Made by a program: the position numbers and the translations under genes. Shown here piece after piece: positions 1 to 13,748 of a DNA stretch of 64,000 bases (the first letter of the stretch is position 1; the number at the start of each line of letters is the position of its first letter). The stretch covers positions 66,216,001 through 66,280,000 of the forward strand of contig CM114271.1 of assembly GCA_050084515.1 (NCBI GenBank). Reading direction: 5' to 3'. The stretch comes from Blasia pusilla. Lineage: Eukaryota > Marchantiophyta > Marchantiopsida > Blasiales. Under the pieces are notes generated by a model. It did no database searches. It had not been told where the DNA came from and saw only the letters and a program-made list of their open reading frames with translations.

Positions 1-3000
1 AGCAAACTTGCGATCTTGGGTCATTGTGATAGGAGGAGAAGTAGTTCAAGTGGAGTTGAGGTAGCTTGAAAACAAAAACAAGAGGTTGCGAAAGCTATAC
101 AGTGCTCGATTGGTAAAGTTGGGTACCATATGTGGTCCAGATCTGTAGATCTTGGAGTGGAATGTTGTTCCGTCTGTTCCTTAGTATTTTCCAGAATTCG
201 CCCGATTGGTATTTCATCTGCTCTGTGAACTCCGTGATCTTGATGGCAATGTATTTGTGTTTCTTCCTACGTACCAGTCGTTTGGAAGACCAGTCCTACA
301 TACCAGTCGTTTGGGAGAGAGACACATGTACTATGACTGCTGTCTATACAGGATGTTTGGGCAGACCTTGTTGTTGACCTGGAGAGTGAGAGAATGTGAA
401 ATGATTTGTGGAAGAGCAATGGATCGGGTCTATCAGCCAACCTCTCTAATAAGAATTGGAGCTACGACAGTAGCAACACTATAACATGAGGAGAGAAGGG
501 GAGGAATCCTCCTCTAAGTCTACCCTAGATCGAGGGGCTCAATCACCTAGTTTCCCCACCTCATTACCGTGCCCATTCCCGACCTACCTTGCCCTAAAAA
601 AATTTGGATGTTAACCAACTACTGGCAATGGAACATCTAGGACCATATTCAAACTACGGCGGGAAAATGAAAAATTTTCTTCTCCTTTGACACGAACGGC
701 CTGAATTTACTTGATGATTTAGCGAAGATCAATTCGCTTGTCCTCCAAGCCAATCCTACTCTTCAAAGTAGAGTTTATGATATTTCGATAGTTGAAACTT
801 GCATCGGTGGGGTTTTGGATGTCGGATTGTTGTCGACAAACAAATTGTTTTAGGTGTTATTGGTTGAAGGTCACTTTTGGGCAAGGTCCAACCAAAATCC
901 GGGTAATTTTTCTAACATGCAAGTGGGCTTGTTATTAGCAAAAAAATCATGAAATATGTCGGAAAGGTAGACAATGGAACTCCCAAGCAAACATAAATTT
1001 GAAAGATATGCCAACCAACACAACCTTCGGCCTAGGATCTCTCAGAACATCACCTTGTATAAAATAAGGGATGGTAATTCCTCCTAGTGCTCCCATATTT
1101 CAAGAGCTAAAGGAATAGCCGATTTCACAAAAGACATCCATAGTGCATGCATGGGTGAGATATTCCTAGAAAACATAAGCTTCCGTATGTTGCCACATTA
1201 ATGGAAAAAGAAAGGTTTGATCACGAGTTCTATAAAACGTACGGGTTAACTGGTTGCACACACATAGATAGAGCCATATTTTGGATGGATGCATAATATA
1301 GATTTGCATTAGGTTTGGATAGGCACTATCACTCGAGAATTGTGCTTCTATCTCAAAATTATGTTCGGGAAAAGATTTTGTTGTAATAGATGTAACTTTA
1401 GATGTGGTGACTTAAGGTATGTTTTTTGATGTGTTTGGTCTGGAAAGGAACTAGAATTCACAAGAATGTCTTTGGATATGGTTGTGATTTTGTACTCGAA
1501 TGACTTTTGGTGTTTAATTTTTTTTGGTGAAAATTGACTCATTGAATCCTTTCAATTTTTCCTATTTTATGAGAATTTTAAAATTTCAGATTTTGGATTC
1601 TATGTTATATTTTTTAATTTAAGAAAATTTAAAATATATTTAATTGTTGAATTTTTAATATTTTAAATAATTTCGAAAATTTGAAATTTCCACAAGTGTT
1701 TAATTGTTGAAATTTCAAACCCTTTTATTACTTTGATTTTATGAATTTATGAAATGAGTTTACCCATTTGATTTTTCAGTCTTGTAATTTATTTTTATCT
1801 CATGCATCTCCTTATTTTTTGATTTTTCCTAAAATTGGATTAATTTTTACTTAAAATTATTTGTGATATTTCAAGTCATGAAAATTTTCTCGACCATTCC
1901 CACCCTCTCAAAAGATCTATTCTTGGTTTCCAATAAAACTATTGGTTGATCGTACTAAGCCGACACTAGTACAAGCATATGTATGGGATGCATGATAAAT
2001 TATTATTATAAAATTTAATAAATCCACATCCCAAAATGAGATTATTGCTTAGTTTTTAACCCAAAAAAATTCAGATCTATATTTTTTTGGCTTTTCTAAA
2101 ATAACTCCTATATTTGCATGATAAAATAATATAGGTGAGCTTTATAATCATACTATTATCAGAATTAGCCACATTTTCCCTAACTTTTGCCTTATGGTGG
2201 AAGGCTTCAAACATGTCTACTTTTTACTAGTATGGAAGTGAGTTGGTTGGAAAGCGTTTCCTTTAGTAAATCCGACATAAAATTTCAAACTTCCAACATA
2301 TTTTTGAAATTGAGATTTAAATATCGACCATTTCAACACAATTACGTGGAATATGTGTTGTATTGAAAATTTATTGTCACCTTTACAATTTATTTCAAGT
2401 TTACTATCATCTATTTTGGTTAAATCTCAATCTACTTTTACTAGTACATTATTTGCAATTTTTTTCCCATGTTCTTGCATAGCTCATTTGCAAGGATTCC
2501 TTCATGTTACCCTATTGATGTCACTTTCTCATTGCAATTGCTAAACTAATGCCTCTATTTGTCTATATGCTTTAGGAGGACGATTGCATCACCATTATTT
2601 TATTGTAAGTGTTACCAACCAACACCATTTCTATCTTAAAAAGAAAAAAGTCTACTATTATTGCAAAAGGAAAGAACATATTGAGAATTCATGCATCTCC
2701 CTGATTTAAACATAGCCAAAAGGAGGCTCATTAGCTTGTATTGCCATTTAGGCAACCACGAGAGAGTTTATTCCATGTAGTAGGACTAAAATAGGAACGT
2801 AGAAACAATTGAAACCGCATCATCTCATAAAAAATAAATTCAATCTTCTATCTCTCTAAACATTGAGAAATCCAATGAGGGCAAGGAGGATAAAGACATC
2901 CAAAAGTTCACCACTATGGATGGAGAATGTACGATGTATAGTAAGAACTTATGCTTCAATTTGACAGGAGAAACTTTAAGGAGTTTAAGGAGTGAAAAAT

Positions 3001-5714
3001 CTATGTTCCTACTTCTCAATTAAGAAGCTTTAAGTGAAAATTTTGGTGCTAAAGTATTCCGTATGAACTTGTATGTCAACTTACATGGACTATGTTCAGA
3101 TGTAATCTATGAAAGTGAGCCCAAGGAGCATGATGAATGTTCCTCTAGGAGCACTTTACGCTAAAATGACTATGGAGTCAATATCAATCTTGAAGTAGGG
3201 GAAATATTTCATATAGTTTTGGGAGTCCCTTCATAAAATACTCATAGATTACTCATTCATCATATGAGATAGCCAAGTGACAACGATTTACACTTATGTT
3301 TGTAGAATCTACAGAGTATATACATAGAATTTGTGTGTGGATAAATATACTTTCTATCTTAACAGACTAACTTATGCACAAATGTGCCCATGAATAGCGC
3401 ATCCAAGACTTGTAAACCCTAATATTAAGATGTTTGCATATTTGAGGACCAAGCTCTATAAGCTCATACCAATTCCTAAATCAAGAAACCTAAGCAGGTT
3501 AAGTGAGAAAATTTCCAAATTTTCACATTCCATTGATTGAGTGTTGTATCCAAGTTTTAAGGAAGAAATGATTTAATCATGGCTTCTTGGGGATGATAGA
3601 GGGGTCTTATCTTGCTTCCATAAGGCATTAGAAATGTGTATAACCACCTCACTTTGTCAAATTTATGCTGCCATTTTAGCCTATAAGACTCTTGCTCAAG
3701 TAAAAATACTATGGGAGAAATTTTTGGTACTACTTATCGAGGATATCTTATGGAGACAATGTTCTTCTTTACTTCTTCTTTCGCCTTTTTCTCCTTACTT
3801 CTTATTCATACTATATTGTACTTCATATTTTTCAGATTATAAGAATTCTAGATCTTCCATTGCATTCCACATTCATTAATAACACTTTATTGGAAGTACA
3901 TTATCACTTGCATGATCAAGGCAAACACATTTAGGCCTTTCCACACATGCTCCAAATTCTTTTGAATACGGATAGCTCTTTGCCATCACCTTTTGAACAA
4001 ACATGTTTAAGCCAGATGAATTATTACAATAAGTCTTTATTGTGGATACTTAGCTAAATCCCCACCAACGATTTTTTGGGATATTGTGTATGCTAAGATT
4101 CAAAAGATTTTTGTTAGTTCTCCACCTACACCAAGAAAATATTTATCATTGACGGTGGTGTTGGAATGAGGAAGATATTTTTATTCAATGTTCTCCTTGC
4201 TAATGTTCTTTCTCAAGGAGGTATTGCATTGGTTGGAATTCTAGCTTTGTGACTATATGATGGACATGAAAGTTGCATACAAACAAAGTCTGTGTACGCA
4301 GACTTTGTCCATACATGTCCTAAAGAATGACTTGTCTATGTGGATCCCATCTCCTCCTTTTTCATCCCCCACATGACTTGCCTTCGTGATCTGCATTGTC
4401 ATATTTTTTTCCTCTTTCCACTCCCTCCCCCCTTATTTGCCCTGCCTGTCTTTGTCTTGCTCCATCATGAATTATAAGTGTGGGCCCCACCTTTTGCAAT
4501 ACATGGACATGTCCAAACTTGTCCGTCCATGTCCGTTTTTGTGCAATCATGGTGGACATACACTTCACTCACGCTTAAGATTCCCCTTAATCTTGATGAA
4601 ATATTCATATGTAGGATAATTGTCAACATTGATGAGGATCAGATTATCCAAAAGGCTACCTTGATAATTTGGGATGAGGCTCATATGCCTCATCATCATA
4701 CTATTGAGACCGTAAAGTGAACTCTATAAGCTATTGTGGGGTATTATTTCTCCAAATTTATGGGACTAGTAATTTTTTTTGCATTGGTGAGATGATTGGA
4801 AAATGAAAAGAGTCACATATGGATGATGATAATGTGAAGTTAGTGGACACAAGGTGAATTTCTAGAGTTTAATCCTTAAAAAGATGAAAAAAGAAGAAGA
4901 TATATTTCTTTAATGATGCATGTAACTTGGCTTAAAAAAATCATATCTTTTCCTTTATTAATTTCAGAAAAATGAGTTATTCTTCCAATTCCCATCTTTC
5001 AATAAAATAAAATCCTTCATTTTGATTAAACTTTTTCCCTAAAATAGAGATTAAAATTCTCCCAATCAAGCTTGAAAACTAGAAATAATGTATAAATAAA
5101 ATTTCTCTCATGATTTTGAAGAGTAATCTTGCCCAAAAATATAATATTATCCTTTTTCATTTTCTTCCCCAATATAAATTAATTTCCCCCAAGACTAAAC
5201 TTGAAAATTAAAATTTGAAGAATTTTTTAGGATGAGCATGTAAAAAATATTTTTAAAAGTTCAAATGAGAAAAGAAAATAAACATGAGGGAGACTTTGGA
5301 AGATTTCATTGGGATTTTAATTAATTTTAATTAATAATAATAATTATTATTAACAAATTAATCTAAAATTTAAAACCATCCCCTCATTCTACTTTATTCT
5401 CAATGTTGGGTAAAATTAAAAAAATTCTTTATCAATTTTTTCATGGAAAATTTCAGAGTTGGTATTCAGTGGTTCTCAAAGTGAGCCAACACCCATAATA
5501 GTATGATATTATTATGTCCTTTCGATGAAAATATATCATCTTTGGTGATGATTTTCACCAAGTCCCTCTTACTCTCCTTTATGTGGTTTGTTATGGAAAA
5601 CAATTGTAAGTTATTAAAGCCATGACAAAGAGATTGTTGTGAGCATACACATCGTTGTCACCAAATACCAAGGCATAATCACAAGATACCATACTTTTGT
5701 ATCATCAAGTTACA
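1..5714. other. AT-rich intergenic spacer, no gene recognised
   Basis: This stretch is strongly AT-rich, with poly-A/T runs and only short open frames that show no recognisable family. At about 270-330 a short phrase (accagtcgtttgg) occurs twice in direct orientation, and the first 500 bases have slightly more balanced composition, as degraded retroelement often does. I could not assign them. Apart from the hairpin near 4.28 kb I see nothing supportable here. Confidence 0.6.
4261..4320. repeat. Hairpin within a dispersed repeat
   Basis: Bases 4283-4292 and 4299-4308 are perfect 10-bp inverted arms with a 6-base loop, and a weaker outer pairing (ggacatg / catgtcc) extends the stem. Read on the minus strand, the core resembles 17,795-17,825 (gactttgt followed by a tgcaac-type tail). 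The piece at 15,285-15,345 and the stretch 4,470-4,560 also share ggacatg/actttgtcc words. This suggests an old dispersed repeat family, perhaps a small non-autonomous DNA element. Its borders and class are not defined. Confidence 0.35.
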
Positions 5715-5719
5715 CTAAT

Positions 5720-6711
5720 TGTCGTGTACCTATTCTCCTTGAACATCATTCTTTAGTGTTGCGGAAGCGTGCGTTCAGTAGGGCACGCTCTTACTGTTGA
5801 TCTGCACCCAAAAATACACTCAGGTTAGTCGGATATGGGTCAATCAGCGCTCCAACTCACTGATCTCTCGTCTCGGCCTCTCATCAAGCTCAACCTTCAT
5901 AGTTTCTTGTTTTACAACATAGAAAAATCTCTCAAGAGTGGTTGGTCCAGACACTTGAAACGGCGTTTGCATGCTTGACAGTCCCAACTGTCCAATAGAC
6001 CTCGAATGAGTCCCTAATCGAGACTCACTAAAATGAGTCGCGGGTTGGAATCCAAGTGTGGCTTCCGAAATCCACTCCCTTGGACCAGGTTTGGGTTCCA
6101 AGTGCCAACACCAAACTCCCGTTTCATCCTGTGCCCTTGAACCGCCTTATAACGCACCAAGGTGGGGTTTGGGTCCCAAGCATCCTTGGAGACACTCCCC
6201 CTTACTAGTAATTTTGGGGATCCGCGCCCTCCCCCTAACTTTGGGGAAAAGACAATCGGGCCCCTCTTTTTGCCCTCAACCCAACTCCCCATACAGTCAT
6301 TTTGGCCAATATCTAAGCATGTGCTTATGCGTTTGCTATGATCTTTAGTGCGTTAGAAGAGGCTTTGCATAAGATTTCTAATGCCATATTATTTGTCCTA
6401 AACACATCTCGGGACTAAATGTTATGGTCCAAAACAAAGTCAAAACCCCAAACGCTAGTCGCGTTCCAAATCTGGTTGTCACCTCTTTGGCAACCAACCT
6501 TCCTAGACTCGACTCATCTCAAGTCTTGGTTCATGTTTGGTCCAGGTTCCTGGTCTAGACCATAAACACATGAAACACACAAACTCTATTCACGCGTTTC
6601 GTCTCTTGGGACGCTTCCAAGAGATCTCTCCAAAGCGCAACCATCCTAGCGTGAGCTCGCTAAATTTATGATGTTCCACTTGGCGTTCGTTTGGTTATGA
6701 GGGTCGCAACA
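5720..6711 (-). mobile_element. Solo LTR of the chromovirus family, older copy
   Basis: This 992-bp segment aligns along its whole length with the LTRs of the complete element at 19.3-26.6 kb and starts TGTCG and ends CGCAACA. It is flanked by a perfect 5-bp target site duplication, CTAAT, at 5715-5719 and 6712-6716, so it is a solo LTR left by recombination between the two LTRs of an inserted element. It is more diverged than the copies at 25.6 and 40.5 kb, and many CG positions have become TG or CA. That fits an older, methylated insertion. Orientation is given by the complete copy. Confidence 0.92.
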
Positions 6712-6716
6712 CTAAT

Positions 6717-6757
6717 CCTCATGAGGTTGTCCCTGACCTCATGAGGTTGTCCCTTGA
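6717..6757. repeat. Tandem duplication of a 20-bp unit
   Basis: The unit cctcatgaggttgtccctga is present twice in a row, the second time with one extra t, directly after the target duplication of the neighbouring solo LTR. It lies outside the LTR. Confidence 0.7.
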
Positions 6758-8822
6758 CCTCCTTGAAGGCACTCTACAAATGCTTGTCATTCCGCTATAA
6801 AAGACACAAGAAGATCATAGTTGTCTCACATACTCAACTATTTCTATGTTTCTATAATAATATTCCAAGTTATGTTTTTATGTATATTATGTGGCACTCC
6901 ATAGAGCTCCCGCTAGAGATTGACTAGATTTTCTAGCCTATCTTATTTGCCTCTTTTCTATTGAATATGCTTTAATATTCTTACTATCTTGACTATGATA
7001 GTAAGAATCAAAAGAACTAGCAAATGTCACTTGATTGGTAGTGTATAGACTTTCACCAATAATTGTCAATACGGAGATAACAAATAGGGAAGAACTTTGG
7101 CAATCAATTTTTTTCCACGTTTCTCAAACATGAAAATATACCTTCCAACATTTTCTCTTGATCAATTATAGGTTGCCTTATCTAAAGCAAGAGCAAGTCT
7201 TTGATTAGGATTATGTTGGAAAGTGATGCTTTTATTGACAAACCAAACATATTCATATCATGGGCAATATTGTTTGTGGAGACATTCATCCATAGAACTT
7301 GAATCTAAATCCCATACCCTCTAAGACATGCAAGGAGGCTTTAGAAGGCCATTATACTTTCTACACGTTAGACCAAATTTATTTGCAAAAAATGGATAGA
7401 TAATGAAGATAGGATCCTTCTATGGAAGATTTTGCTCGAATCAAGCAACACAATCCTCTATAAAGAGAGATAAGAAAAAAATAGTCATAGGTAAACAAGT
7501 TAGTGTCGCTCATCTAACAAGATTTTTGAGCAACAAAATGAACTAGTATTGTTTGTATCTGTAATGGATTTGCTACCTATTTAACCGATTTAGAGGAAAA
7601 GACTCCACCACAAGTTTGACTTACTTAACTAGTTGATATTGTATCTAATCTATTACACATGTACAAAGAGCCTAAAATACATAAACTATTTATTTAATTA
7701 TGTGCCCATCCAATACACTTGACTAGAGGCCATAGGTCAAGAGCTCCATAGAGGGTACATCCATTTTTTTCATGTTGTTCACCGGGATGAAAAATCCCTT
7801 CGTCTCTATAGACCGTCTTTATGGAAAAAAATCCTCACAAACTATTTCCTTGTTGGAAAATTTCCCTTTCTTTCTTCTCATTCCCGTAAAACATTAATCA
7901 TTGTCATTTCTCTCTGATCTTATTAAAATAATATTTTTTTATAAATTTATGTTTATTAAACCATCCCATATTGAAAAATTATTCCATTCTCTCTTCCCCT
8001 CGTGGATTAAAAAATGAGATTTTTTCCTCACCCTTCTTGTTGAAAATTGAACTCTTCAAGACAGCGCGCATGCCACCCATGAATACTCCTTAGAACAGGT
8101 AACGGTTTCTGCGCCGTGGATGGTTGAGGATCTCTAACACTTCTGTATCCGTGTAATACAATAAGAATCTCACAAGACATTCACTCCGCAAAACAGGAGA
8201 TTTTGCTCTAAGAAACTACGCTATTCAAAGGTTCGAGAATGAAGTTATGGCAAGTTGAATTTATGGATTGTAATCATTGTGAAAAAATGGTGAGTTAATT
8301 TTCTGGCAAACAACTCTTGGCGCAAATCCACCCCTATGCTTCTTTCCAGTGCTCCCCATTTGCTTTCTTGATAAGACTTGCACATGTTTGTTTTGTTTTT
8401 TCCATGAATGCCTCGTCTAGCAAGCTCCCTTACCATCAATCATAGCCTTGAGATTCTGGTGGGCAACTAGAACAAGAGCTACTGGTTGAGAGGACTCCGC
8501 TGCAGAACCAGATACACTACATACACCATAGACTGAGGCAGAAGACCAAAACACAAATGGTGTGTAACAGATCACATGAGGTATTGACAGAATTAATTTT
8601 ATGGTTGAGCAAGTCAACATGGCAATCAGACACATCACGTCTGTGAGTATGTTAATATTACAATGCCACCAAATGACCTTCATTGGACTATTGAGCAATG
8701 TGTTATAGTACAGTTCGGACTATGTGTTCAGTGAACTCTGCAGTACATGTGCTTCTATTTTCCCATCGAATAGCAGAGTCTGGTTCTTTCCATGGTGTAA
8801 TCACGGATGAAGCGTGAACAAA
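6758..8822. other. Intergenic spacer and ABC1K1 3' flank
   Basis: This is AT-rich sequence without a recognisable gene. The part next to 8823 will include the 3' untranslated region of the ABC1K1 gene on the minus strand, but I could not place a polyadenylation site with confidence. Confidence 0.5.
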
Positions 8823-11800
8823 TCAAGTGGAAGCAGGTGTGGGAGTTGGTGGTTTTAAGAGTTGCTGTAGAGCTCTTGCTGCAAGTCGCCTTGTTATGCC
8901 TCCAGCAACTCGTCCTCCCATAGCCTGAGCTTCTGGCCGCTGCAGAACCTGTGCACGAAATGCCAGCCACTGAGTACTTGAATCGTTATAGCTATGGGGA
9001 TTCTCATAGCTAGAAGCTCCCCAACATTGCCTTAACCAGTTCATGCAAGGCACTGACTAATGAGGTGCTCAATACAATCAGAATCCTGTTTCAAAAGGAA
9101 AAGAAGAGATGATGATACCCAGCAGCACACTACGTTTCTGGATGGCTTTTACAGAACCTATGAAGGGTGTCCAAAAGACATGCATCTCTTCAACCTGACT
9201 AATCTTAACCCTCAAGGAAAATTCAGACTAACATAGACTGTGTACTATTATGTCTTTGAGTTGGTTCAGTTTTGTACATTCGGCTGCATCATGGAGGGAG
9301 AATCTTGTGTAGCCTTTCATCCTTTCACTTTCAGGTGTCCATCGTTTTGGAGTGCCTCAAAATCTGAACATAACCTCCTATGGACATCTGGTGAACCCTA
9401 TAAATAATAAGAAACGCCCATCACAAATTTACCTCAACAATGGGTTGTAGTGTAGCTGGGTCAAAGCCTTTGGAGCTGCGAAGAAGACCCCAGATTCTCA
9501 TCACCTGGTCCCTAAGAGCCAGCATCTCAGCCTCCTCACTTTCTTTAATTCGGATGACATTGACGTTCCCTCTGTTCAAAAAGGCTCTGAGAGGTTGTGG
9601 TACTGCCCTGTAACCTTGTATAGCCGTTCCAACCACTAATGCCTCTGAAACCCTAATCGCTTCCTTCTCTACCAAGTTCCGCAACTCCTCTCCACCTGAA
9701 CCCAGCAGAAGGTCGAGCACAGGTTGCATGACATCATTTGCCCTGTAATCAGAGTCTTTGCGACCCTGCACTAGTAGGTTCTCTAGCCTATTCCATCTGC
9801 AACCCATCAACACAGCAAATCAGGATATGATAAGTATAGTTAACTGTCTGACAGAGTACACACATTATTCCCTACAGAATGGGATCAGACCAAAGCACCG
9901 ATGTGGATGAGCAAAACACCTTCTGTTTAAGGATTCAGAAACAATTCAGGGCTACTTCAACACACTGCTTGTAAAGTAGGTGCAGCCTTTCAAGCCTGCA
10001 AGACTATCTAGAGATAGGCCTTGTGTCCAAAAACTCTTTCCACAAGCATAAATCTTTGCAAGGGAAATGAAATATATCTTGCACGCCAGCCAAACATTCA
10101 TAATCCTTTCAGCAGCAACAATTAAACAGCACTAATGGATAGCTTGGGCCCAGTCCTTACCGGAAGCTACCATCTTTGAATAGAAGCTCAATGAGAGCAT
10201 CTCGTAAATAAGGGTTTTTATCTGTCAGAAGCCTTTTGGCGAAGTAAGGATACGATGCAGCAAGGACCTTAAAATTTGGATCAGTGTAAAGTGCCAGTCC
10301 CTCCAGCACTGTCAGAGACCTTAAAATGAGTGCATAGTACGGTGGCACTGCAGACAAACAGGTAAATCAGCTCCTACGCTTCAATCCTCACAGAAGAAGA
10401 ACATCAATTTCTGTCAATGAACATAGCTCCTTAACACATTTCACCCAAACCATTGCCTCTTTGGGTGTACCAATCATCAAAACCAACAAGGTGAGCAGAT
10501 ATTACAAAAGAAGAGTATGCTTGCATAAATAGTACGTACCATTGAAAGGAAACTGGTACAAAACAGCACCAAGTCCATCCACAATTGTCTTGAAGTTCAA
10601 TTCGCTGACAGTTGCTTCCAGCACATCATCGAAAAAGTTCTTCAATGCAGGTACAATAGGTGAAACATCGACGTCCCGCTCCAAGAAATCCAACTCATAG
10701 TAATCCTGAGCCATTGCCTCATAGTCACGATTGACCAGATGCACTACATGACCAATGATTGCAAATCTGGCTGTTGGAGGTGTCTCACTCATCATGCCGA
10801 AGTCTAGAAATGCAAGTTTTCCATCAGGGGTTGCAAGAAGATTTCCTGGATGTGGATCTGCATGGAAGTAACCATGCTCAAGGAGTTGCCTCAGGCTACA
10901 TTGGATGCCAATGTCTACAAGTTTAATGATGTCAAGTCCCTGTTTCTCAATAACTTCTTGTTCGCTGAGTTTCACGCCGTCTACCCACTCCATAGTCAAG
11001 ACCCTTGCACTAACATAATCCCAGTATATTCCAGGAACCAAGACATCAGGTCTGTCTCCATACAGTTTCCCAAATTTAATAGCGTTACGAGCCTCCTGCC
11101 ATCATCCGTGAAAATACATACACAAATCAAGTTTGCACCAGTGTAATAACAAAGGAAAATCACCTCGCACTTTCTACTGCAGCAGGGAGGAACAACATTG
11201 ACCATCAAATAAATATGCGCTAGGCAATCTATAACAAGGAGTTTTTTTCCACATGACAAAAGTAGCATCTCAAACCTCCAGTTCAGATGAGCACAATCTT
11301 TTCAATATAAAGTGAGGGAATGTTTTTAGGTCACCTGGACATAATTGAGTTCCTGATAGACCCTGCGGGCAAATTCGTCCAACAAGGCCACCACATCACT
11401 TGTGACCACATCTACATACTTGTCAACAAGCCCACACAAGCCTCTGAGAAGGTAGAAGTCAAGGGCAACCGATTCCTCGATGCGAGGTCTTTGAACCTTC
11501 ACAGCCACAACTTCTCCAGTTGATCTCAACTGTGCTTTGTACACCTGCCCAAGACTTGCAGCGGCAATTGGAGAGGCCGTGATTGCCGAGTACATGGACT
11601 CGAGAGAAGCTCCTAATTCCCTCTCTATGCAAGCGAAGGCCTCAACATCTGGAAATGTGGGCAAGGCATCCTGAAACATATAGATTGAACATTACAGAGA
11701 CTATTTCATCAGCCTTGTCCGCCTCCCATGGCATCCGCCTGGAGGTATGGTCTGTTAACCGTCTGGACTATGTTACATAGTCCAGACGGTTAACAGACCA

Positions 11801-13625
11801 TACCCCACAAGATTGGCTAAAAGTGAAAGACAGAGAGATTGACACCGGCAGTCACTCCGGTACCTGCAGGTTCAACATCCTCAACCACGATTCACGCTCT
11901 GTACTGGTGTGTTGTAACCTTGCAAGAGTGAGTGCATCACCGAACATCCATCAATCAGCACAAAGACCAGATCATCCAAAGGTTTGGCGGGGTCTTACCT
12001 GCAGCTCTGCGAGTTCTTCCAGGTACGCTGGAGGACAGAGGTCAGGGCGAGTAGAAAGGCCCTGCCCAATCTTCACAAAGGTTGGTCCAAGCTTCGTAAA
12101 ACTCTCCCGCAGCTCCTTTGCTCGTCTTCGCATGTTCTCATTAAGTTTGCCGCTTCTCTGGTCCAAGAATACAGTGAAGGCAAATGCGCCCAATGTCGTG
12201 GTCACCTTTAAGGCTCTCCCGATAACCTGCAACACCGAGATCCCTGTCAATGGGTTCTCAATTTTCAGACGGGGCAATGTTACCGAAAATTTTCATTCAG
12301 CTGCTTGAATCTGATTACAACTTCGTCGGCCTGTGGCGGCTCTCGCACTCGCTCAGAGAATGAAATAGAAGACGAAACTCCTTCTCTTTTGATGGAGCAG
12401 TGTTTCAAGGTCCACAGAGTGGATTTCCAAAGTTCTGGGATATGACCGACTAGCAGAGGAGAATTCCTCTCGAGAAAGCTGATCGAATCAATACACGATG
12501 GAGTGCTCAAATTCTTCTGAAGAGGATGATCAAAGCTTCCACTGGACAGAGCACAGAATCGTGGATTTCAATGCTCGATCCCGTCGGTCCGACAAAGACT
12601 CGAAGGGGCAGTCGAAGCAGACCGAAGGAATATGCCCTACACCACCTCCCAGAGTTCTACTACTTAGACCCGGACACATAATAAAATCTAATCGAGTCCA
12701 GTCCAATCAGTTTAAGGTTCTGAAAGGGAATGAAGGAAACGACGTTTCTCCACCGTCGTTCAGGACACAAATTTCCTGACTTTGGCAGGAAATTCACATC
12801 TTGACAACCAACTCCCATTAAGAGATTGCTGCGAGACTCAATTCATTGACAGGGAATTCGTACTCCGCCCATATAGAAGGACACATTTAGATAAATAAAA
12901 TGACGGGAGGGCAACCAAAATAAAATAAAATGTTCAGACTAAGCGATGGCCAGAAATTTAGGCCGTCGCTTAGTGCTATGATGATACCAACGAAAGGAGA
13001 TAATGGAACAGGGAATCTGTCGCCAAGCTAGCAAATTTCGACGGATTGAAGATGGTAGCAGCATGAATCGATAAACGAGTACCTTCAGTGGTTCTTTGCT
13101 ATAACGCTCCGAGAGGCGAACGGGATCGTACTCGGGGACATCGATAGCCCTCAATGACGCTCTGGCCTCCGCCTCCACATCAGGGTCCGCATTAATCCGA
13201 ACTTTTTTCTTATCCGGGCTAACAGCGACCATCTCATTCGGTCTCCGAAACGCCAATCCATTCCTCCCACTGCTGCTCGCCCCCGTTATCGACACAGCGC
13301 CATTCCTGTTTCCAACCTCCTCATCCTCACCTCCAACTCGCTTCAACACGCTTCCATTTCCCGACCCTGCAACCTTCTCCTTCAAAGCTCCATTTCCCGG
13401 CGGAGGCGGGTTGCGCACCAAAACGGCAGTCACTGTCTTCCTCCTGCTCCTCCCCCCGGCCAAATTCCAACGCAGCAATCCAAAATTGAATTCCACCGCC
13501 CGCCCTGACCCCAGCAACCCCACCCCAGCTCCACGACGCGGGCAAAACGCTCCTGCTGCAGCGCCCAGATGCGTGGGCATTGTGCTAGAGCAGAGCGCCC
13601 CGGATGTGATCGATAAATGCGCCAT
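8823..13625 (-). CDS. ABC1K1: ABC1K1/PGR6-type plastid atypical kinase (7 exons)
   Basis: Coding exons, in gene order, are 13625-13083, 12226-11999, 11670-11335, 11095-10540, 10347-10161, 9796-9433 and 8948-8823. All introns are GT-AG, all phases agree, and they encode 779 residues. The protein has an ABC1/UbiB kinase core: KIGQ (about 233-236), the alanine-rich loop AAASLGQVYKA (about 293-303) in place of a glycine loop, the VAVKVQRP lysine (about 315), HADPHPGN (about 447-454) and DFG (about 467-469). The C-terminal half (VPPYYALILRS, RVAGGITRRLAAR) matches the ABC1K1/PGR6 branch rather than other ABC1Ks. Known family members sit on plastoglobules and influence prenylquinone handling and photosynthetic electron flow. 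The first exon has a Ser/Ala-rich, acid-poor N-terminus like a transit peptide. It is longer than the Arabidopsis protein, mainly in this low-complexity first exon. The start at 13625 is preferred because upstream in-frame codons only translate a GA repeat. Confidence 0.93.
11744..11804. repeat. Perfect 30-bp inverted repeat in an ABC1K1 intron
   Basis: Bases 11744-11773 and 11775-11804 are exact reverse complements separated by a single t, making a 61-base near-perfect palindrome. It lies in the intron between exons 2 and 3 of ABC1K1, away from both splice sites. In RNA it would fold into a 30-bp stem with almost no loop, unlike a normal microRNA precursor. It could be a footprint of a foldback element or an artefact of cloning or assembly. 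Confidence 0.95.
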
Positions 13626-13714
13626 GGGCCTGCATATGTCCCGCTCCTCTTCACTCCCTCCCTCGCTCCACGCGATTGAACTCCACTCTCTTCTGCCAAT
13701 TCCAAACCAGCCTC

Positions 13715-13748
<34 letters not shown>

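Noticed and set aside
1-560. Possible retrotransposon pol tail at the window start
   Set aside because: A few words resemble an integrase tail, but no motif or LTR could be confirmed.
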